In this document: piece by piece, positions 37,106 through 45,603 of the stretch | How positions within the stretch are numbered: the first letter of the stretch is position 1 | Layout: each line of letters starts with the position of its first letter | DNA from: Flavobacterium galactosidilyticum | Lineage (GTDB): Bacteria > Bacteroidota > Bacteroidia > Flavobacteriales > Flavobacteriaceae | Assembly (NCBI RefSeq): GCF_020911945.1 | Contig: NZ_CP087135.1 | Span: 3,197,501 to 3,261,500 of the forward strand | Length of the DNA: 64,000 nt | Direction of reading: 5' to 3' | Translations under genes and position numbers: made by a program | The notes under the pieces: generated by a model | Told to the model about the DNA's origin: nothing | Database searches by the model: none | Seen by the model: only the letters and a program-made list of their open reading frames with translations

Positions 37106-37663
37106 ATAGCAATAAGAAGCAACAGAGGTTACCAACCTCGCGTAGAAAAAAAAGATGCCCACAGAATAAACGGACTTATTCGTGGTATACAAGAAGTACG
37201 ACTTGTAGGTGAAAATATTGAGCCTGGAGTTTTTAAACTTACAGAAGCTTTAAGATTAGCAGATCAATTCGAACTGGATTTAGTTGAAATTTCGCCTAAT
37301 GCAGAGCCTCCAGTTTGTAAAATCATGGATTACAAGAAATTTGTTTACGAACAAAAGAAACGTGATAAAGTTTTAAAAGCTAAATCGACTCAGGTAACTG
37401 TAAAAGAGATCCGTTTTGGACCTCAAACAGATGAGCATGATTATGAGTTTAAGAGAAAAAACGCAGAAAAATTCTTAAAAGAGGGTTCTAAATTGAAAGC
37501 ATTCGTTTTCTTTAAAGGACGTTCCATTATCTATAAAGATCAAGGTCAAATCTTATTATTAAGATTAGCAACAGATCTAGAAGAATTTGGTAAAGTAGAA
37601 GCGATGCCAGTTTTAGAAGGAAAGAGAATGATCATGTTCATTGCTCCTAAGAAGAAAAAATAG
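37106..37663 (+). CDS. infC: Translation initiation factor IF-3, ATA start
   Basis: The reading frame with IF-3 homology runs from 37106: the codons after ATA give [20 protein letters not shown], the conserved family N-terminus. The first ATG in frame is 73 codons later (37325) and would lose the whole N-terminal domain. No ATG, GTG or TTG lies at the expected place, so the start is read as ATA. The product is 185 residues. The C-terminal domain has [18 protein letters not shown] and ends in APKKKK. E. coli infC starts with AUU and represses itself because IF-3 discriminates against non-standard starts; the same autoregulation is likely here. Confidence 0.9.
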   Translation: MAIRSNRGYQPRVEKKDAHRINGLIRGIQEVRLVGENIEPGVFKLTEALRLADQFELDLVEISPNAEPPVCKIMDYKKFVYEQKKRDKVLKAKSTQVTVKEIRFGPQTDEHDYEFKRKNAEKFLKEGSKLKAFVFFKGRSIIYKDQGQILLLRLATDLEEFGKVEAMPVLEGKRMIMFIAPKKKK

Positions 37664-37736
37664 TATTCAGTTTACAGTGCTCAGTGTTCACTTTTAAAAT
37701 CTTGAACTTGAAACCTTAAGCTTGAAATAATATAAT

Positions 37737-37755
37737 GAGCTTGCTTCACAAGCTC
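37737..37755 (+). other. Small hairpin in the infC-rpmI spacer
   Basis: GAGCTTG-CTTCA-CAAGCTC, a perfect 7-bp stem without a T-tract. It follows a stretch of CAGTGTTCA/CTTGAAA-type repeat words (37668-37725). It may be an attenuator or RNA-processing site in the operon mRNA, or just part of the repeat. Confidence 0.45.
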
Positions 37756-37798
37756 GCAAAGATAAGTAAGTAAGAATAAATTAAAACACTAGGAAAAA

Positions 37799-37996
37799 AT
37801 GCCTAAAATGAAAACCAAATCTAGCGCCAAGAAACGTTTTAAAGTTACTGGTTCTGGAAAGATTAAAAGAAAGCATGCTTTTAAAAGTCACATCTTGACT
37901 AAAAAATCTAAAAAACGTAAATTAGCATTGACACACTCTGCGCTAGTTCACAAAACAGATATGAAAAGCATCAAACAACAATTAAGAATTATCTAA
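37799..37996 (+). CDS. rpmI: 50S ribosomal protein L35
   Basis: 65 residues, highly basic, starting [20 protein letters not shown] and containing [15 protein letters not shown], the family signature. It lies between infC and rplT as in most bacteria. The gap to infC is 135 bases and is filled by degenerate intergenic repeats and a small hairpin. Confidence 0.97.
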   Translation: MPKMKTKSSAKKRFKVTGSGKIKRKHAFKSHILTKKSKKRKLALTHSALVHKTDMKSIKQQLRII

Positions 37997-38144
37997 TAAA
38001 AGTTTCCAGTCTTAAGAATTAAGTAATAAGACTAAAGCTTAGAGATTTCTTTAGGTTAAAAAAATTTAAAATAACCTTGGAGTATGGCCATTAAGTGCTT
38101 TTGATTAAATTCAAGCCGCCTGCTACAAAAAAAACAATAAAATT

Positions 38145-38489
38145 ATGCCAAGATCGGTAAATTCAGTTGCTAAAAGAGCAAGAAGAAAAAAAATAATGAA
38201 GCAAGCCAAAGGGTTCTTTGGTAGACGTAAAAACGTTTGGACAGTTGCTAAGAACGCGGTAGAGAAAGCAATGTGCTACGCTTACCGTGATAGAAAAGTG
38301 AATAAAAGAAATTTCCGTGCATTATGGATTCAACGTATCAACGCTGGAGCTAGATTGGAAGGGATGTCTTATTCTCAATTCATGGGTAAAGTGAAAAAGA
38401 ACAATATCGAATTGAACCGTAAAGTTCTTGCAGATTTGGCTATGAATCACCCAGAAGCTTTCAAAGCAATACTTAATAAAGTAAAATAA
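38145..38489 (+). CDS. rplT: 50S ribosomal protein L20
   Basis: 114 residues, basic. It starts [20 protein letters not shown] and has [22 protein letters not shown] and the L20 signature block [21 protein letters not shown]. In E. coli and B. subtilis L20 represses its own operon by binding mRNA upstream of rpmI or infC; whether the 148-base spacer here carries such a site cannot be judged by eye. It is the last gene of the operon. Confidence 0.97.
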   Translation: MPRSVNSVAKRARRKKIMKQAKGFFGRRKNVWTVAKNAVEKAMCYAYRDRKVNKRNFRALWIQRINAGARLEGMSYSQFMGKVKKNNIELNRKVLADLAMNHPEAFKAILNKVK

Positions 38490-38526
38490 ACGTTTTATCA
38501 ACATAATTTAGATTACTTACTTACAC

Positions 38527-38559
38527 AAACCCCATCCGCATAGCGTGATGGGGTTTTTT
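38527..38559 (+). terminator. Terminator of the thrS-rplT operon
   Basis: Stem AAACCCCATC paired with GATGGGGTTT around CGCATAGCGT, followed by TTT. Strong and GC-rich for this genome. Confidence 0.92.
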
Positions 38560-39307
38560 ATTCATAACGAATTATGAAATGAAAGTAATCAATAGATCAT
38601 AATTTAAATATTTTAGTACAATAGCTTTCAAAAAAAAAAATCTGTCATTTACACAACCGTTGTAATCATTCTTACGCTACAGTTTTATTCATGTGATAAA
38701 AAAATTCTGGCATTATTCCAAATAGTAATAGCAGTTAAGAAAAACGGATTAACAGATTGAAAATTTACTTCAAAGCCAATAACAACGTGCATTTGATTGC
38801 CATTACAAATGATTTAGGATTGATCTAAATTGTTAATACAACAGCGCAAAACGCGTGATTTCATTGCTACTCTAACTTCTTTACCGAGAGAAAATCACCA
38901 ACTCGTTATTACTTTTTTGAGTTCTATTAGGATTCATGATGTACTAAATTAATATACCATTAAGACCCTAATACAACGAATGTTTTTTAGCTTTTTTTGA
39001 CAAATTAAATCAGTCAAAGCCATTCTTACACTTTTATTATTAGTTCAAACTATATTCTTTATATTTAGTAAGGATTACAGATTAGCTCCTATTTTTAAAA
39101 CCACACTAATGTTGGTACATTCATTTTTTTATACTTAAAAAAATAAAAACAAGGCGTTTACGGTTTCCCGTAAAGTAATGCGTTTTAGTTATACTAGTTT
39201 TGATTTACTGAAATCATTAATATAAAACCAGAGTATGCAGAAAAGTGAATCAAATTACGTTTGGGTAAGTCTAAAAACAATATTTGACACCTGTAGTAAA
39301 TAAAAAT
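38560..39307. other. Gene-poor region after rplT
   Basis: About 750 bases without an intact gene. From 38641 the plus frame reads SVIYTTVVIILTLQFYSCDKK, which resembles a lipoprotein signal peptide with lipobox. It is preceded by a run of 11 A residues, has no start codon and stops at about 38760. It may be the head of a dead lipoprotein gene broken by slippage in the A-run. Nothing else is recognisable. Confidence 0.45.
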
Positions 39308-39625
39308 ATGAGAAAAATAATAGCCATAGGACTATTGATGCTTGTTGCCTTATTTACAAGTCCAATCCAAAAACAACACATTCAAAAAACACAAACAAAT
39401 TATTTCAAAATTCATATTAAAGTAAACACTCCAGAGATATCCATTAGCCAAAATAAAAAAAAACAACATCATAATAACAATGCTTCTTTAAATAATATTA
39501 ATAGTTTTTATGAAAATCCAAAATTTGATTTAATACAAAATCTCACCAATACAAATAAAAAGCATATCACCTCTAGACATAAAAAAGGTAAGATTGCTTA
39601 TATCCAAAAAACTACAACTCCATAA
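39308..39625 (+). CDS. Small exported or membrane-anchored protein, unknown
   Basis: From the ATG at 39308 (AAAAATATG context) the product is 105 residues. A start 8 codons earlier is possible but adds no meaning. An N-terminal hydrophobic segment (MRKIIAIGLLMLVALFTSPIQ) looks like a signal peptide or anchor. The rest is Asn-, Lys- and His-rich and low in complexity, without motifs. It lies in a gene-poor zone with the 33-residue ORF downstream. It may be a real small protein or a fast-evolving remnant. Confidence 0.4.
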   Translation: MRKIIAIGLLMLVALFTSPIQKQHIQKTQTNYFKIHIKVNTPEISISQNKKKQHHNNNASLNNINSFYENPKFDLIQNLTNTNKKHITSRHKKGKIAYIQKTTTP

Positions 39626-39702
39626 TAGAAATATGTACTTGACTCAAAAAAAGTACACTCTTTCTATTTTCCCAACCTCATTAAGACAGGAATGAATTAT
39701 CA

Positions 39703-39804
39703 ATGATGAAACTAAATCTATTCTTTTTAATACAAGTAGGAATAATAATTTTAGGTGGAGTATTCATTGTCTATTTAGTATATCACATTTGGAAGAATAA
39801 ATAA
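39703..39804 (+). CDS. 33-residue single-pass membrane micropeptide
   Basis: ATGATGAAA opens a 33-codon frame encoding MMKLNLFFLIQVGIIILGGV followed by a second half ending in VYHIWKNK: one uninterrupted hydrophobic span with a charged C-terminal end, typical of a small membrane protein. Gly-Gly in mid-span could promote helix packing. There is no promoter evidence and no recognised family, so it may be chance, but the amphipathic layout and positive-inside end are suggestive. Confidence 0.4.
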   Translation: MMKLNLFFLIQVGIIILGGVFIVYLVYHIWKNK

Positions 39805-40013
39805 AAAACGATGAGTTTAGAAATTATTTAAATTAAACAAAAAATCAAAATTAGTAATAAATACTATCTCCAATTTTCGATAGTCCTAGACAAAATTATT
39901 TGTTCAGAATCTAATTCGTTAAAACCTACTCATACCTAATAAACACTGCTTTTTTTTCTTTTTTAACTATGAATCAACGTTATTTGAATATAATTAAGCA
40001 TCAAATACATTTC

Positions 40014-40820
40014 ATGAAATTCTTCCTTACTCTCCTACTCTTTCTAATATGCTTTTTTGGATTCTCTCAAACAAAACTCCTTTCTTGGAACATTCAGAAT
40101 TTTGGCAAATCAAAATCTGAAGAAACGATAAGTTTCATTGCTAATACTTTGAGAAACTATGACATTATAGCCATACAAGAGGTTGTAGCAGGTCATGGCG
40201 GAGCTCAGGCAGTAGCAAGACTGGCAGATGAATTGAATCGTAAAGGAGCAAAATGGGATTACACCATTAGCAACCCAACAAGTAGTAGTGCTTATAAAAC
40301 AGAGCGCTATGCTTTTATCTGGAAAACTAGTAAAGTAAGAAAAATAGGGAAAGCTTGGCTGGAAAAAAAATACAATTTGGAGATTGACAGAGAACCCTAT
40401 TTCTGCACGTTTCAATATGAGAACAAACAATTTACTGTAGTTAATTTTCATGCTATTACTAAGAACAAACAACCAGAAACCGAAATTAAATACTTTAAAT
40501 TTTTACCAGATCAATATCCTGACTTAAATTTAATTTTTGCAGGAGATTTCAATTGTCCCCAATCGTACACCGTTTTTAATCCTTTGAAAAAAATGGGATA
40601 TGAGTCCGTTTTTATTGGCCAAAAAACATCTCTAAAAAAAGAGTGTAAAGAAGATGCCTGTTTAGCATCAGAATTTGACAATATCTTCTTCAAGTCTTTA
40701 AAAATAAATCATCTAAATTCAGGAATTATTCCCTTCTATAAAAGCTTTACTACACTAAAAGAAGCTAGAATAATTTCAGATCATATTCCGATATGGTTTG
40801 AGTTTTCAATTCTTAACTAA
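40014..40820 (+). CDS. Secreted endonuclease/exonuclease/phosphatase-family protein
   Basis: From the ATG at 40014 the product is 268 residues with a signal peptide (MKFFLTLLLFLICFFGFSQ). Starting at the upstream ATG (39969) would put 15 polar residues before it, so the later start is preferred. EEP-fold motifs are LLSWNIQNFG, IIAIQEVV (metal-binding Glu), VNFHAI, FAGDFNCP (Asp-Asn pair) and SDHIPIWFEF (catalytic Asp-His). It is probably a periplasmic or secreted metal-dependent phosphodiesterase, most likely a nuclease of the DNase I type. No partner gene is adjacent. Confidence 0.85.
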   Translation: MKFFLTLLLFLICFFGFSQTKLLSWNIQNFGKSKSEETISFIANTLRNYDIIAIQEVVAGHGGAQAVARLADELNRKGAKWDYTISNPTSSSAYKTERYAFIWKTSKVRKIGKAWLEKKYNLEIDREPYFCTFQYENKQFTVVNFHAITKNKQPETEIKYFKFLPDQYPDLNLIFAGDFNCPQSYTVFNPLKKMGYESVFIGQKTSLKKECKEDACLASEFDNIFFKSLKINHLNSGIIPFYKSFTTLKEARIISDHIPIWFEFSILN

Positions 40821-40833
40821 GAATGAGTAAATA

Positions 40834-40869
40834 AAAATGCCCTCACAAAAAATTGGAGGGCATTTTATT
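40834..40869. terminator. Bidirectional hairpin terminator
   Basis: Stem AAAATGCCCTC paired with GAGGGCATTTT, followed on the plus strand by ATTTT. It separates the EEP gene from the convergent GH20 gene and marks the left end of the glycan locus. Confidence 0.88.
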
Positions 40870-40887
40870 TTAATAATTAGTTCAAAT

Positions 40888-42579
40888 TTACATTTTTATT
40901 TTATTTTCATTTTTTGGCAACACCACATCTAAGGCGTTATTTTCTTTAAAATAATTAGCTCCCCACATATCATAGCGTTTTTTCTGAGTTTCAATTTTAA
41001 TTTGAAAATCAGGCCAGTTTTTGGTTTTCTTTGGTGACCATAATACTTCGCTTAATGCACTCAAACGAGGAAAAATCATATACTCTACTTTGGCAGGATT
41101 TTCCATATATTCTGTCCAAACATTTCCTTGAGCTCCCAAAACGTATTTTGCTTGTTCTGCATTCAATTCTTTAGGAACAGGCTCGTAGCTGTAAATTTTT
41201 TCCAATGAAGTTAATCCTCCAATAGTAAGTTCTTTATCATTCTTGGTTTGTGAATGATCAAGATAAACATGGCTTCCAGGAGTCATAATCACTTGATGAT
41301 TTTCTTTAGCAGCAGCAATTCCTCCTGCTTCACCTCTCCAACTCATTACGATTGCATTTGGCGCAAGCCCACCTTCAAGGATTTCGTCCCATCCAATTAA
41401 TGTTCTACCATTTTTATTAATGTATTTTTCCATACGTTGAATAAAATAGCTTTGCAATTCATGTTCATCTTTTAAACCTTTTTCCTTTATTAATTGCTGA
41501 CAAAATGCACTTCTTTTCCAAGCATCTTTTGGAGATTCATCACCACCAACGTGAATGTATTTTGAAGGAAATAAAGCCATTACTTCATCAAGAACATCTT
41601 CCAAAAATTTAAAAGTGTATTCAGTGGGTGCATATACATCCGTAAAAACGCCCCAAGTTTCTTGAACTAGTTTCACTCTTCCATTTGCCAATTCTTGCTT
41701 ACTTTTTTCAGAGATAACATTAGCTGGAATTTCTGTTTTTTCGTCTGGAAAACAGCTTAACATAGGATACGCAGCAATTGCAGCACTACTGTGACCTGGC
41801 ATTTCGATTTCTGGAATTACCGTAATAAAACGATCCGCAGCATACTTAACAATTTCTTTCACATCCTCTTGCGTATAAAATCCACCTTCTGGAGTATTGT
41901 CACTTGCAGTCCCAGGATATCTACCTACAATAGAACCATTTCTCTTAGAACCAATTTCAGTCAATTTTGGATATTTTTTAATTTCAATTCTCCAACCTTG
42001 ATCTTCAGTTAAGTGCCAATGAAAATAATTCAATTTATGCAACGCTAAATAATCAATGTATTTTTTAACGAAAGAAACTGGAAAGAAATGACGCGCTACA
42101 TCTAGCATAGCCCCTCTATATTCAAAACGAGGTTCATCTTTTACAGTAACTGCTGCTATTTTCAGAGCATTGCTTTTTTCAACTGGAAGCAATTGAATCA
42201 AGGTTTGCATTCCGTAAAAAGTACCAATATCAGAATTACCTTCAATTACAACTCCTTTACTATCACTTTTTAAGCTATACCCTTCCGCTTTTAAACCTTT
42301 GATATTTTTAAGGCTATTAAATTTGATATAATCTTTAGTTGCCTTTTTTACGATTGGTAGTTTAAAACCATAATAATCTGACAAATACAAATTCAAAAAA
42401 GAAGCACTAGCCTCATCGATTTTACTAGAAACAACCAAGCTGGTTTTTGGACTAATGACAAAACTTCCTACGTTTGTAGTAACTTCCACCGGCTGAGGAA
42501 TAATTTTTACTTCTTGTGCAAAAGAGATAGCACTACATAAAAGAAGCGAAAACAATAATGATTTAACCATATTTTTCAT
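40888..42579 (-). CDS. GH20 beta-N-acetylhexosaminidase, periplasmic
   Basis: 563 residues with a signal peptide (about 1-21, ending ISFAQ). A GH20b domain (about 23-148) precedes the GH20 barrel. The barrel has FHWHLTEDQGWRIEIKKYPKLTEIG (188-210) and the catalytic pair D347-E348 in HVGGDESP, where the Asp positions the substrate N-acetyl group and the Glu is the acid/base. It removes terminal GlcNAc or GalNAc. It is the last minus-strand gene of the fucose/glycan locus, 426 bases beyond the GH2 gene, so it may have its own promoter. Confidence 0.92.
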   Translation of the reverse strand: MKNMVKSLLFSLLLCSAISFAQEVKIIPQPVEVTTNVGSFVISPKTSLVVSSKIDEASASFLNLYLSDYYGFKLPIVKKATKDYIKFNSLKNIKGLKAEGYSLKSDSKGVVIEGNSDIGTFYGMQTLIQLLPVEKSNALKIAAVTVKDEPRFEYRGAMLDVARHFFPVSFVKKYIDYLALHKLNYFHWHLTEDQGWRIEIKKYPKLTEIGSKRNGSIVGRYPGTASDNTPEGGFYTQEDVKEIVKYAADRFITVIPEIEMPGHSSAAIAAYPMLSCFPDEKTEIPANVISEKSKQELANGRVKLVQETWGVFTDVYAPTEYTFKFLEDVLDEVMALFPSKYIHVGGDESPKDAWKRSAFCQQLIKEKGLKDEHELQSYFIQRMEKYINKNGRTLIGWDEILEGGLAPNAIVMSWRGEAGGIAAAKENHQVIMTPGSHVYLDHSQTKNDKELTIGGLTSLEKIYSYEPVPKELNAEQAKYVLGAQGNVWTEYMENPAKVEYMIFPRLSALSEVLWSPKKTKNWPDFQIKIETQKKRYDMWGANYFKENNALDVVLPKNENKIKM

Positions 42580-43005
42580 TTTTAATTATTAATACTTGAC
42601 AATACAAATCGAATATAAAACATTTTAAACAAATCGTCGAACAGTGCCTACCAGTTTATTATTGGCACAAGCTAATTAGCAGTATTTTGAGCGATTTACA
42701 ACTACAGTATAATTTTAACAAATGAAATAAAATTGAACTAGTCTTTCAGTGCTTTATAAAATTGTAAGCAATCGCTTGTTTGTACTTTTATCCCATAAGC
42801 CAAAAAACATATAGAAATACAAAAGCTGAGAGGTATCAATGACAATTGCCTTTTATACGTAAATACCATTATTGCAAATCTATTTAAGATTCAAATAAAT
42901 TGAATCACTACAGAACTATTTATAGTAAAAAAGTGTATTTTACTCCAAAACAGAACCTATCTATATTGGAGAAAAACACGCCTTTAAATTCTATTTATTG
43001 ATTTT
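42580..43005. other. Intergenic region between GH20 and GH2 genes
   Basis: No ORF or clear consensus promoter. A long-loop inverted repeat (CTCCAA at about 42938-42943 with TTGGAG at about 42965-42970) may be a weak terminator for the GH2 gene. Otherwise nothing is recognisable. Confidence 0.4.
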
Positions 43006-45555
43006 CTATTTCACAGAAACTGTAACTTTTCCAGTCTCTAATCCATTACTTTTAGCAACTACAGTAAACTTTCCTTTTTGCCCTTTTTTAGCTTTTACAA
43101 TTACTAAAGCCATACCGTTGAAAGCATTTCTTTCATGACTTTGAAACGGAGTAAAACTAGTTGCATCGCCATTATCGGTTGCCACAATTTCACCAGCACC
43201 TTCAATAGAAAACTCTATTAACGGATGCGTACGAGGAACTGTTAAACCTGCTGTATCAGTAACTTTTACTGTAATAAAAGCAAAATCAACATCATCAGCT
43301 GCAATAGTATTACGATCTACTGATAACGCTAGTTTTGAAGCTTCTCCTGTAGTTTTCACTACATCAGTTGCCCATTTTTTCCCATTTTTATACGCGACTA
43401 CTTTCAATTCACCTGGAACATACTTAACATCATCCCAAATCAAACGGAAATCTACTCCTTGTTTTTTAGTTTTCTTACCAAGGCTTTTTCCATTTAAGAA
43501 TAATTCTGCTGTATCACCTGAAGTGTAAACATGTACCGGAGTAATCGAATCCATTCTTTCTTTCCAGTTCCAATGCGGTAAAATATGCGCCATAGGCAAT
43601 TCTGGTTTCCACTGAGATTGATAGCTATAAAAACGGTCTTTTGGGAAACCGGCTAAATCGATAATTCCAAAATAACTACTTCTTGACGGCGGATTTTTCT
43701 TTTTAATTTCTTCTAACTTTTTCTGTAATTCAGCCACTTTAGAAGGATCTGATCTAAAATTAAGCAGGTTCGTATCATCAGAATTATAAGGTGTAGGTTC
43801 TCCTAAATAATCAAAACCTGTCCATACATATTCCCCTAACATTTTTGGAAATTTAGCATTCGTTCTAAATTGCTCATCTGGAGTACATCCCCAACCTGGA
43901 TGGGCAGTATCGTACGATGATATTTGCCAATTTTGATAATCATTACCAAAAAAGTATTCCCCACGAGAACTTACTGTCGAAGCAGTTTCACTTCCTAGAG
44001 TAGGCATATCTTTATAACGTGGATCAGCTTCCCATTTTGCTTGTTGACTAAAGAAATAGTTTACACCCATCAAATCTAAAGAAACTGGCGCACCTGCTTC
44101 GCGGCTTGCGTCTGGATCATTATATCCATTAGAAACTGGTCTTGTAGGATCTTCTCTTTTTACAATATCAGCCAAATGTTTCGTTATTTCGACATCTCTT
44201 TGCTGTGGCACTTCATTTCCTATCGACCAAATAAATACAGATGGATGATTGCGATCGCGGTGTATTAGTGCTTTCAAATCTTTCTCATGCCATTCGTCAT
44301 AAATTTTATTGTAGTCATTTTTCTTTTTACCAACTTTCCAGTTATCAAAAGCTTCATCCCATACTAAAAATCCCATTTGGTCTGCTAATTCTAATAATTC
44401 GGGAGCAGGTGGATTGTGTGAAGTACGCAAAGAGTTTACTCCCATTTCCTTTTGGATTTTCAATTGTCTTCTCAAGGCACTAGTGTTTATAGCAGCTCCT
44501 AGGGCTCCTAAATCATGATGATTACAAGTTCCATTAATTACTACTTTCTTACCATTCAAAAGAAAACCTTTAGTCGCAGAAAATTCTATCGTACGAATCC
44601 CGAAAGGTGTATTGTAGCTATCTACTAATTTTCCGTTAATGCTAACAGTAGTTTGCGCCACATAACGATTTGGAGCCACAATATCCCATAATTTTGGATT
44701 CAAAACAGCAGTTTGAGTTTCAGTGACTACATTAGAATTTGGATTTATTGCAACCGTCACCGCTTTAGTTGCAGTCACTTTTTTCGTTGGTTTATTATTT
44801 ATATCTAATTCAAAAAAACTAGTTTGTACTAAAGCATTCACTTTTTTATCCGATTGATTGTCAACCGTAACTGCCAGTTTTACTGTAGCTTTTTTACTTG
44901 TCACTTCTGGAGTTGTGATATAAGTACCCCAATGTCCTACGTGAACTGGATTTGTTTTTACCAACCATACGTGACGGTAGATTCCAGCTCCTGGATACCA
45001 ACGAGAATCCCAATTTTCAGTATCAAGACGTACAGCGATTATATTTTCTTGACCTACTTTTATATAAGGCGTTAAATCCATACGGAAAGAACTATAACCA
45101 TATGGCCATGTTCCAACGTACTGACCGTTTAACCAAATTTTGGCATTAGCCATCGCCCCGTCAAAATCGACAAAAATTTGCTTTCCCTGATCGTCAGCTG
45201 ATACGGTAAAATGCTTGCGATACCATCCTATTCCTCTCCATGGGAGCTTTCCTGTTTCGCCAGTAATATCACTACGAAAAGGTCCTGCAATCGCCCAATC
45301 ATGAGGAAGATTTAGTTTTTGCCATGTTGCATCTTTCTGGTTTGTACTTTCAAGATTTTTTGGCTCCTCCACTCTAGTTCCGTCAGGTTGTAATCCATAA
45401 CGGGAATACAACCAACCTTGATCGAATGATTCTGTATTTACAGCACCCATTCTTTCAATAGTCTTATTATTTTGTGCTATAGTTAGAAAAGGAACAGTTA
45501 AACTTATCCCTACTAGAACTCTTATCAGCAACTGTAATCTATGCCTCTTTTTCAT
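43006..45555 (-). CDS. GH2 family beta-galactosidase, periplasmic
   Basis: 849 residues with an N-terminal signal (about 1-28, ending LTIAQ). It has the sugar-binding jelly-roll (GWYRKHFTV, DLTPYIKVGQENIIAVRLD, RWYPGAGIYRHVWL), the Ig-like domain and the barrel with NGTCNHHDLGALG and RTSHNPPAPELLELADQMGF. The acid/base Glu is in SIGNEVPQ and the probable nucleophile Glu in TLGSETAST. About 200 C-terminal residues form Ig-like modules of the DUF4982/Big type. Beta-galactosidase is the best fit; beta-glucuronidase and beta-mannosidase are less likely alternatives. It would remove galactose from fucosylated oligosaccharides. Confidence 0.88.
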   Translation of the reverse strand: MKKRHRLQLLIRVLVGISLTVPFLTIAQNNKTIERMGAVNTESFDQGWLYSRYGLQPDGTRVEEPKNLESTNQKDATWQKLNLPHDWAIAGPFRSDITGETGKLPWRGIGWYRKHFTVSADDQGKQIFVDFDGAMANAKIWLNGQYVGTWPYGYSSFRMDLTPYIKVGQENIIAVRLDTENWDSRWYPGAGIYRHVWLVKTNPVHVGHWGTYITTPEVTSKKATVKLAVTVDNQSDKKVNALVQTSFFELDINNKPTKKVTATKAVTVAINPNSNVVTETQTAVLNPKLWDIVAPNRYVAQTTVSINGKLVDSYNTPFGIRTIEFSATKGFLLNGKKVVINGTCNHHDLGALGAAINTSALRRQLKIQKEMGVNSLRTSHNPPAPELLELADQMGFLVWDEAFDNWKVGKKKNDYNKIYDEWHEKDLKALIHRDRNHPSVFIWSIGNEVPQQRDVEITKHLADIVKREDPTRPVSNGYNDPDASREAGAPVSLDLMGVNYFFSQQAKWEADPRYKDMPTLGSETASTVSSRGEYFFGNDYQNWQISSYDTAHPGWGCTPDEQFRTNAKFPKMLGEYVWTGFDYLGEPTPYNSDDTNLLNFRSDPSKVAELQKKLEEIKKKNPPSRSSYFGIIDLAGFPKDRFYSYQSQWKPELPMAHILPHWNWKERMDSITPVHVYTSGDTAELFLNGKSLGKKTKKQGVDFRLIWDDVKYVPGELKVVAYKNGKKWATDVVKTTGEASKLALSVDRNTIAADDVDFAFITVKVTDTAGLTVPRTHPLIEFSIEGAGEIVATDNGDATSFTPFQSHERNAFNGMALVIVKAKKGQKGKFTVVAKSNGLETGKVTVSVK

Positions 45556-45603
45556 ATTAATTAATTTAGTTTTATTTTTTTTTTGCTTTCAATCTGTTAG
45601 TAA

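Noticed and set aside
37325..37663. infC starting at its first ATG
   Set aside because: It would delete the whole conserved N-terminal domain, which is encoded in frame without interruption from 37106.
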